Shown: in pieces, positions 1 through 11,164 of the stretch
Layout: every line of letters starts with the position of its first letter
Numbering within the stretch: the first letter of the stretch is position 1
Assembly (NCBI RefSeq): GCF_000471905.2
Contig: NW_006499728.1
Span: forward strand, 5,691,120-5,755,119
Source: Amborella trichopoda
Lineage: Eukaryota; Streptophyta; Magnoliopsida; Amborellales; Amborellaceae
Length of the DNA stretch: 64,000 nt
Direction of reading: 5' to 3'
Program-made: the position numbers and the translations under genes
Notes under the pieces: model-generated
Seen by the model: the letters and a program-made list of their open reading frames with translations, nothing else
Told to the model about the DNA's origin: nothing
Databases searched by the model: none

Positions 1-91
<91 letters not shown>

Positions 92-95
92 ACAC
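1..95. repeat. Compound microsatellite (CT)n-(CA)n
   Basis: A CT tract with one interruption covers bases 1-57 and passes directly into a CA tract to about base 95. It lies inside the downstream part of the CTPA1-like gene, within the intron after exon 11. Confidence 0.95.
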
Positions 96-661
96 CACCA
101 GCTCCCCCCTCCCCCCAAATTAGTGTATGGACAGATGTAATAAATGGAGGGGAAAAGTCATGTGGACAACATCCTCATTCTCCTAAAACGAGGGATGAGC
201 TATTACAACATTCCAAAGTGAGACAATGAAACCTTTGCTGCTCTTGTTTAAGAGAATCAGATATCTAACAAAGTAAATTGTAAAGCCAGATGGTTATTCG
301 TATCTTTATCAGAATATTTATTGTTCGAGAGAAGCCTGGGATACTTGGGTGACTTCCCAAAAAATAAGGTACCATAAATTATTTCCTCACAGAGGCATAA
401 ACAGGTAAGGGAATAACTAGCAGTAGCAATGACAAGAAAATAAGCACAAAAACGCAGTCAAATGGTAATAAAAGTAAAACCCTCCAAAGCACATTAATGT
501 TAATTTCATGGACAAACCAAATTGCGGGAAGCACAAAGTTCCAATCAGTATGGATATGCTCTCAAACATATACTTTTCCAAAGATAATGATATGTCTAGG
601 TGCATCACGGGGAAGAAAACACTGTGATCCTCAGTAAACAAAGCTATTTGATCAGGATTAC

Positions 662-3600
662 CTGAATTTTTCCCTTGCCAAAGGTCTTGTTTCCAACAAG
701 GATAGCACGGCCATTATCATGCAATGCCCCTGCTAGAATCTCACTTGCACTAGCACTCCCCTCATTGACCTGAGATTAAAAAGCATGAGGGCCATTATTA
801 AGTGAGTAACCACAACTTTTTCCATTATGGATCTATTTTAAATCTCCTCCCAGTTTATTGCTCCTCTTTTAGGGCACCTTTGTTTAGAGGGAAATAATTT
901 TCTAACTTTCTGAGAAAGTTCTTTACCACTAGGCTCCTGCTTTCTCATGTTTGTTTACTGGAAAAGCAATAGTTACTGTAGCAGCTGGGAAAGTGCTGGC
1001 AATGCACTTTCCCAGCTTTTAATGTTAAAATGTGCGAAGTGACACTCCTATTTTGGTGGGAAATGCTTCCCAAGGCTAATGAGAAAGCTCTCTTGGTGAA
1101 CAAAGTTTCCTAGGGCCCATGGGAGGCCCTTTCACAAGAAACAATCGTGCCCTTGTTAATGACTCGAAAGAAATAATCCAAGCCACAAGGACTACGAGAA
1201 TTACTTCCAAAGGATATTATGGAACTTTCTTGTTGGAGGCACAAAGGAATCTAAGAGATTGGAGCACCAAAAAATGGTAGTTTCAGGCTTGATCTATGGA
1301 ATTGAAGGGTCAGGGTAACTTGGTCCAGGTGTTTCCACAAATCCAATTTCCATGGATGGGGGAACATGCAATTTGTTAAACTCTTGGCAAGGGTGTCAAA
1401 CATCTCCAGTCCCAGTACCCAGAATACTCCAGAAGTCGAAAATATCAAACATCAAACAGGAAAAGCAATCATGCAGTCTAATTGGACAGAAACGCCCACT
1501 AGAAAAAGAGAAATAGAGAAGATGGTTGATGCATATATTCCGTATTATAAAAGTGGAAAAGATAATTATGAAATAAGAAAAATAAGATTTAAATGATTTA
1601 CACTGAAAGCAAGCTCCTTATGTCAACCCCGTGTTTCCCAACAGAAAAGAACATACACAATCTTTAAATAACTTACGAGCACAACAAGTGGATCATGTGT
1701 CAAAGCATGCCCATTAGCCATATTAATGGGCAACATATTACCATCACGATCAATAGTGTTAACAAGAGTTTCGTTGCCATCTAGCCACATTTCAGCAACA
1801 TCTAATCCAGCTTTCACCAGGCCACCCTACAGAAACAATAAACCAGGACTCTATTCTCAATATAGCAATAAATTTCCATACTGCTCCAAATTCATATTCT
1901 TGACTTTGAAAAAAGACAATCCTACCGGGTTGTTCCGCAGATCTAAAATATACGACTGTACACCTTGATTTTCCATGTCATGAATGACATTTTCCATATC
2001 ACTGGCAGCAGTCTGGTTCACAATCCGTAACACAAGCATAAGTGCATATGACAGGATGGCAACAGCTGGAAAATACCTAGTATAACCATTAGAAAGGAAA
2101 AATAGTAACATTTTCTAGGTGCAACTCAATAGAGATGCATATTGGTATGATTTCTATCAATCTTTGAAAACCCGGATCAGTGGAGCAAATCGTTCACCTA
2201 CAGATAACTTGTCAAATCGTTGGATTGGCAATCCACATCGGGTCTGAATCGGTCCGGATCAATGATCCAAAAATATATAAATAACTAAATGATATAAAAT
2301 AAAAAATTAAAATAGTAACTATGGGGTGGGGATTTAGAGGGGACCTAAGAAAACGCTAGATAAGCTTTAAAAAAAAAGGAAAAAAATTATATGGGGCCAC
2401 CCAGTTCCCAATATACTGTGGGAACCGAAAGAGTCCCCCCTGAAAACCAATCCGGACCAGGCAAACCGGATCCGGACCTGCATATTTTAAAACCTTGATC
2501 AAAATAGTACTTTATATAACTTACAATTGTAGAGAACAATGTATAATTTTGCGTGTCTGTGTGTGACAATTGTAAAGAACAATGTATAATTTTATGTGTG
2601 TGTGTGTGTGACAATTGTAGAGAACAATGTATATACGTACGTGTGTGTGTGACAATTGTAGAGAACAATGTATATACGTACGTGTGTGTGTTTGTGTGTG
2701 TGTGTTTAATTTCTTTTATTTTACTATTTTCTAGATTATAGATTTGGATTTAGTTTGGGTTTCTAGTTTTCCTTCAGGGTATTTGTGTCTTTTTCTATTG
2801 TTGAAAATTGAGGGGTAGAACTGATAGTTTAGTCCTTAAAGGATGAAGGGCTAGGATTTAGTATTGATTAGGGTTTCTTGGGGAATAAGTGAGTTTTAGA
2901 GTTTTTGTTCCATATATAACTATTGGACAAAAGAAGATAAGAGAAGAAGAATTCATTTTTAATCTTGTGAAAAGAGATTTTTGGAATGGACTCTGCTGTA
3001 GACCTTGAGAGATGGTATAATCTCTCATCTCCACATCCATTGGCATCAAAGCCTTGATATCCATATACCATGATGATAGCACAAACATTGACCGATCTAC
3101 TTATCGAGCGTGTGGTTCAAATAATTGAGTGACTCAAAAAAGACTTGACAGAATGTCTTAGCAGAATAATACAAGATCTACCCAATAGATTGTAACATGG
3201 GGAACAAGAACAAGATAAGGTGGAAAATTAAAAAATGTTCACCAATTCAAACTTTGGTCACACACCACAACATGCTCTGGAAGTTGACCTAGTTGTAGGG
3301 CATGAAAAACAAATGGTCAAACAACGAGAGTTTTTAGCTGCACAATCGATTTTTTATATATATCACAACTTTGTTGGATTAAGCCCAACAAAATTTGAAT
3401 AAGAAAAGGGTGAAGTTTTAACAAAGGAAATTTTTTGAATTCCATAAGCTCAAGGTCGAGCTTCTCCCAACCCCAGAAGAATAATGTACTAGGTTCTTAA
3501 TTTTTTCTATTCTCTATTTTCTAGATTTTAGATTTAGGTTTATTTTGGATTCCTAGTTTTCTTTTTTAGTATTTTTGTCTTTTTTCTATTGTACAGAGTT

Positions 3601-4332
3601 GAGGGGTAGAATTGGGAGTTTAATTTTTAAAACATGAAGGTCTAAGATTTAGTATTGATTAGGGTTTCTTAGGGGGTAAGTTAAATTTCAGGATTTTTAA
3701 TCTATAAATATGCAACTATTGGATGAAAAGAAGGTAAGAGAAAAGGAATTTATTTAAGATCTTGCTCTCTTTACAAAATATATATTTTATATAAACATAT
3801 ATTACATACACACATAATATAGGGAAATGATATCATGTCACCATGTCATTATAATATAATGAAACCACATTTCTAGAAAACCATGTTTGTGCTATTTGAA
3901 TGACCCAAAATGTTGCACACTCTCTACATCTCAATAACTAATCTAAAAAAAATAAAAAATTAATTTACACCCTATATATGGTCAAAATGAATCCCCTCCA
4001 ACAATGAATCTCGGCCAATTTGGTGAATTTCAAGATCTAGACTTTTATGAATTCAAAATCTTTTTTTTTTTTTTAACGTTGCTAATCTAATGATAATAAA
4101 GCTATCAAAAAATTTTAGAAAGAAAAAGATTCTTTCAAGGCCTAGATCCAAGCATCTCACCAAAATGGACAACCTATATTAAAGTGTTTTCAATTTTTTT
4201 TTTGTGTGATTGTTCATTAGAATGAAAAGAGTGTACATTTTAAAATTTGGGTCAAACAAATGGCCCTAACACTGTTTTTGAAGATTTTTTCATTATATTA
4301 TTATACAACCGTTGTATGAAATCACTCCCCTA

Positions 4333-4380
<48 letters not shown>

Positions 4381-7300
4381 GCGTGTATGTGTGTGCATGT
4401 ATGTTTCGAATGCATACTGGTAAATGTTACTGGTACATGTTTCTATCAATTTTTGTACGACTTTCAGCTTGTAAAAGGTTCATGGGAAACAGTCCCCAAC
4501 GGCCTCATACTACCTAGTACTGGTACGCCTGGTTAAAGAAACACAAAAAAGGTTTTGCATGGTTATGCTAGGCTTCATATGTTTTGGTTATCCCACGTAA
4601 TGCCTTTTTAAGTTTTTACGTACTTCACAATCTCAAATGTCTTTCCTCAGCACCATATAGTTAACCAAAGGGTCTCACCAGCTTTCTGCATATGTCAAAG
4701 TCAAACACCAGTTATTTGAGGCATTTTCCTGAACAGGAAGCCATTTGGGACTCCCAAATAATGGAGCGTTAAGTGATAACCAAAAATAAGGGGTTACCAA
4801 ATCAGAAGCACTTCCAAGTGCACTATTATTCAATAACCCAAAACTCAAAAATACTTAGCATAAAAGGAACCAAATCCAACTTTTGTTCTCAAAATTCAAT
4901 ACAAGCTGATATCCTACCCTACAGATGATAGAGTTAATGAAAGCTTGTTAAAAATAAAAGATGTAAACAAAACATCTAAAATGCAAGCACAAAAGAGTAT
5001 AATTCGACAGGACAGTAAGTTGTTGACAAACACCTGAGAGAATGCAGACAGCCTCAAATATCCAGTCTTTGAGAGATGTCCATCAGGGGCTGTATGAGGA
5101 ATGATTGCACTGGAGATAGGAGATAGCTTGATAACCCCACGAGATAGTTTGACCTTTGAATAAAGAGGCATAACTCCCAGTAAGAGAGACTTTAAGCATA
5201 GGACCTATTTATTTGCCAAATACATGCTAAACATATAATGCACCAGCTTCTCCAAGTAACAAAAATCCACTAAGTGGTAGTCGCTTGTGAGATGCAATGA
5301 AGATTTTTGTTGCTATGATAACAATAAGAAAACACTTGGTCTCAAAGGACTTAAATTTGAAACCTTATAGAGCTTCTTCTTAAAGGAATAAAAACGATCA
5401 CAAATTTTACTTGTAGAAGGAACATGAACAACTACCTCTCTAACTCTTGGATTATCAGCATCATCCTTCCCCTGTAAAAAGTAAAACTTGTTCAGTACTT
5501 ACTAAAGAATGGGATGCGGATGTGTGTGGATTATATGTTTCAAAGTCACTCATGAAATAATTGCAACTCAATGGGGTCTCAGCAATTTATTTCTATGTTA
5601 GAACAAATTCAAGCGCAAATTCCATTGGTAACATGCCGAGAAGTATGCATGTTAAAATATAGCCCATAAGTTCAGAAAATAAACATTTATTGGGAAAACC
5701 CTTCACAAGATAATTGTACAATGGAGCCGTTATTAAAGGGTTTAGATGATTGTTCACAGAGATCACCACATTAAAACAACACAAGATACAACCCCTAAAC
5801 TACCTTGTGGACCACTAGATCACTAACAAACTTTAAACAATCTATCTATTCCAACGTTGACAAGTGTTATGAACAAAAAGTCCGTGAAATCAGCAGCACA
5901 TAAATTTTTTCTAGAAGTTTCAACGCTCCTAAAAAATAGTAAAGATAGGAAAAACATAAAATACTAGCAAAATAGTACCACAAGATACATCTCCTAAACT
6001 ACCTTGTGGACCACTAGATCACTAACAAACTTTAAACAATCAATCTATTCCAAGGTTGACAAGTGTTGTGAATAAAAAGTTCGTGAAATCAATGAAGCAG
6101 CACATAAATTTTTTCTAGAAGTTTTAACGCTCCTAAAATATAGTAAAGATAGGAAAAACATAAAATACTAGCTAAATAGTACCAGAAAACAAAGACAAGA
6201 AATAGCCCCTCTTTCTCGGATTAAAATTCAAAATAAAGTAGATTACATAATTTTTTAACAATAACTTAAAGGCTGTGGTTTGTATAAGGTTGCAACCTTA
6301 AACAATCCAATTAAGACGTACTTCCAAATTTTATCATAACATGTAATTTTCGTTAAACAATTCTTAGGATTAACTGAAAATCTATTTTCATATTTTATTA
6401 TAAAATTTTGAACTCCAAAAATGGTTAAAATCAAGTAAATCTATAAAATATGATAATCATGAAAATGGGCAGTCTAGATAATGTGTTGCAAGATACACTA
6501 TTTCTAGGACTCAAAATCTTTATTTTTTTTTTTTTCATATTCATACATCTCTATGTCGAGATGATCAATTAGAGAGTTTTTCAACATTAAAACAACCTTT
6601 TCCGTTGGATTTTTGAGGTGCATCTTCAATTCTACATTTTAAGGTTGCAACCTTATATAAACTTTTTCCTAACTTAAATGACATGTCACTGAACACTATA
6701 ATATCATATCTTACAATATTCAGTATCAATTTATAGTGTTGAATAGAATTAGATAAGAAATCAATATGGTGATACAAATCAGTAAAGATAAATCTAAAAC
6801 AACAATATCAAAAACATAGTTGAACTTCAACACCTCTAGGTACAAAGAAGACTGCATGATTAATTAAACTCACAAAATCATAATGCTAAAGAATTCTTAG
6901 TTTCTTAATGTTATGGGAAAAAAAAAGGTGCCAGATGTGCCAGTTAGAATATTTGACAACTATTGCAAAAATGCTAGAATCCGCAGTATCAAGCGCACAG
7001 ACATGTTACAGAGAGTGGGAATGAAATTGGGTATGCCGGCTTGAAACCACCACAAATTATGGTTAGGAGCCGATGTCCTTTCAATATTTCACCAAAGCTT
7101 ACGTTATTAGAGTTAAGAAGATGACAGTTTGGCATAAAATTTTGTTAAATAAATGAAATTTCAGTATTACCCTCAGCACTCTACACTCTAACAAGGAGTT
7201 CACCATAAGATAAGGTCATATATGATCAATAGAAAAGAACGAGCCAGGCTACTTTTAAAGAAATTAGAGCACAAGTGGAGACTGAAAAAAGGTGGGAAAC

Positions 7301-10300
7301 CCCTTTTTAAGTAGGACTTTGTTCAATTGCAATCTTATGGAGGTCAACAGTACGATGAACGAAAGAGAACTCATTCTTAATTGTTGCCCTGGATAAAATA
7401 ATGCCTATTAAGCTCATTTAGCAATCATATTGTCAGCTCATTTCTTCTCCTAATCACTACTTACAACAATGAAAACCATAATATCATGAACAAAATAAAA
7501 TAACGGAGCTGATGTCACAGATTCATGCCACATGGGCCATCGGCAGATATCTTCAAAATTCCCCAGGATGTCCAATAGGTTAAGAGAACAGAAAATCGCC
7601 ATCTGTATGCCTGGTAGAAAACCCAGAAATAGATGATTTAGAAATTTTTAGGCATGGAGAGGTCACTATTCATATCTAGAATAATTTCCTTGGGATATAA
7701 AACCAATGGAAATATTTACTTTGAGATATGACTGACTGATGATAATTAGTCTGTTTATATATCTGAAGTTATTTCTTTGAATGAAATTCTTAATCAACAA
7801 AATCAAAACAAAAGCGGAAAATTCAAGGTTCTCTAAGCACAACCGTATGTTTCCTTGACCTCATCTGCTATTTTGTGTTTAATGAGTTTTTGATGGTTGA
7901 ATCTCCTAATATGTACTAAAGCAACATAATAGCACTTCTTTAGTTCCATAGCAATCCTAATGGGAACTGGGGAAATTATGTGTCATGGATATCTCCAGCA
8001 ATAAGATTGTCAATAGTGATGTCATAAGATTATGTCAGAGCACAAGAAGTTAGATGCCCAGAAGATATTGAACATGACTGGTCTAATGCTCCAAATGACC
8101 CATTCATTTGTTAAATTCAAAAGATAGCAAAGCGTAATTACATTAATAATTTGGTAATGATGAGCCATGTGGTGCACAATCAGTTTACTGATTGTGATTC
8201 ATAGAAATTGAAGAGGTAAAAGTTAGCATTTCTTTCCATCAAGGCCTCCGTGACTCCTAGAAAAATATGTATTTGGCCACCCATGCCAACTTTATGGAGC
8301 ATCTGTTTGCAAAATAAAATAACAAAAATTTAAAGAAATTATGAAAGGAAACCCCCCATTACATCAAGTAGCTTTACTCGAACTGAAGTTCCAACGGGTC
8401 CTCGAAGCTTTTGAGCCGCTGCCTCACCATCAAGTCCATCAAGCTTCTCACCTGAAATAGCCTAAGAGCACAGATGAGAAAAATAACTTTGAAACTTGTA
8501 CTTTGATACCTATGCTTGCTGATACATACAATACAAAAGATAATTCATCACTTCTGGATGTGTTCTAGAAACTTAGAACGAGATTACTCAGCAGTAAAAT
8601 TACATAGCACTTGCAGCCATTTCATTCCATCAACCTACTGCTCCAGCAAAAATAGGAATATGTTATTTCCTATAACAAAGTATCAGGACCCTTTTTACTA
8701 CTCTCTGACTCTTGATAATTTCAAATAATAAAAATAGCAGGAAAGAAACAAAAAAACCTTACAGGCACCTACCATCAATTTCAATCTTACAGGCATAACC
8801 AGAAAACCTACCATCAATTTCAATAAGCTCTTCTCCTTCATGTATGCCTGCATCAGCTGCCGGGCTTCCCTCTATACTCGACAGAATAACCTGTGAGTCA
8901 ATCAAAATTAGAAAGCATGAAACGAAAACAATAATCATAGACATTTAAATCTTAGCTCAAAACGGTTAAGTAGTAATTAATGCTATAACCCTATAACGAA
9001 TCCAAGCAAAACTCCAATAATGTACTTGCCCCATGGGAGCAGTCCAGCTTTAAGTACAGAATATTGGTTTTAATTCAAATTTCTCAAGCAAACTCAAGCT
9101 TCTCGAGCAAATTCAAAGTTCAATGATAAATAAACAATTGTGAATGGTCACATCGATGTCCAAAATAGGTCAAATTTGATAGTCAAGCCAAGGCAGATAC
9201 ACATAGAGAATAATAACACCAAAGAATAATCCAAATTAGGCATCACCAAATTCCTTAGTCAACAAAGTTAAGGCACACTCCAGACTTCTTTCCCAGCTTG
9301 CAAAGCAAAAACGAAAAGATATGTAATTTTCATATTCCAATCCAAAAAAAGGAAAGAAAACCCACTAAAATCAGAGAAAGACTCTAATTACATTGTTTTA
9401 TTTTGTCATTTAGCAATTAAAAAGGCAATAGAAAAACCACTCCAACTACATTGTTTTATTTTGTCATTTAGCAATTAAAAAGGCGATAGAATAACCACTC
9501 CAATTACATTGTTTTATTTTGTCATTTAGCAATTAAAAAGGCATAGAAAAACCACTAAAATCAGAGAAAGACTCCAATTACATTGTTTTATTTTGTCATT
9601 TAACAATTAAAAAAACAATTGATAACATGAGCAACAATGCAGTTTCCATAGTCATATGTGGGATTCTTATTTGTATGGCACCCATTATGCAAATGTCATC
9701 ATTCAGATTTCATGCTCAGAGATCCATTAATCTATGTTTTACTTGCTCTGCCTATATGGTGCATTATGTGCTTATATTTCCAGATGGCATATATATAAGA
9801 ACACAACCTGATAAAACAAAATTTGGACCTTCTATTAGGAATTTATGACTAAATTCATAATAAGGGAACTCCATGTTTTGTCATATCCATGAAAGTTCAA
9901 TATTTTGAAGAAAAGAAAGACTCTAAAGAGCAACCCACAAAGTAAAAACTACCAACAAGAAATGCTAACAGGTCATAAGAAATATCAAAAGAAATTAAAC
10001 CCATTATCACTAACCAAGTGCCCAGAGTTAGGATCAATGCTAATGAAGAGACCAACTCCCTGCAAATTGCCATCACTTCCAATCCTAAAGCTTTGGTATT
10101 CCTGTGAAATAAAAAACTAGGTCAAATCTATAGCCAAAAGCCAGACAAATGAGATTTTTTAGCTTGAGGCAATAACCCAGCTAGCGAAGCAAAGTCAGGG
10201 TATGTGAAATGCTCGTTGGAAACCATTTCTATTTCTTTGAGCTGGGTTTGGTACACTGACCATAAAGAGAGTGTATTCTATGCTGGCATCTGGGTCTCTT

Positions 10301-10942
10301 ATTCTTTGCCAGCACCTCAACAACCTTCTTTTGAATTGGTGGGCAGCTGGGGAGTCTCATTCCTCAGCTCAAAGTCCATTGACAAGGAAATCTAGATGCT
10401 AGCATAGTATAAAAATCCTAAATATAGTTTCTTATAGGGGCCCCTCAACCTTACTACCAATAAGGTGTTTTGAGTGGACATCAACATGCTAAAAGAAAAT
10501 TATAAAGATGTCAAATCTAGTACCTGTACAGTGCTACCACTTGTAATAGTAGTAAAGTTAGTTCTAAACACATTTAAAAGCAAGTAATTGTATCATAACA
10601 CGGAATTCTCAGTTTGAAAACCTTTGGACTGATAATCCGGGTGAAGGGATCGCCAAGAGTCGCCAGCATGCTGCTAATTTTGTTATATGCTGCATCAGCA
10701 GACTTCAATGGGAACATTTCAGTCATGGTCTGCTGCAGTTTCAAGTCCCAGTCTGCACATTTCCAATCCCAATCAAACAAGTGAATTCCCCAGCCGTTAG
10801 GCCCGAAAGTTTGATTGAAAAATGAACAAAAAGTGGCTATGATTAAAAATAAGAGTCATTAATAAGGGGAAAAATTAAAAAATAAATAACCACTACAATT
10901 ATAGAATCCACAAAATAAATAACCACTACAGTTATAGAATCC

Positions 10943-11023
<81 letters not shown>

Positions 11024-11110
11024 TGTAGTTAGTAGTTAGTACGTATACGTAAGTAAGTAAAGTAAGTAAGTAAGTAAAGTAACTAAGTTANNNNNNNNNN
11101 NNNNNNNNNN

Positions 11111-11164
<54 letters not shown>

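Noticed and set aside
850..1135. Possible further MITE with TTA flank and GGGC ends
   Set aside because: The candidate ends match only in part and no second target copy was found, so I could not support the borders.
9388..9619. CRISPR-like spaced repeat
   Set aside because: The units are contiguous minisatellite copies without unique spacers, and the DNA is a plant nuclear intron.
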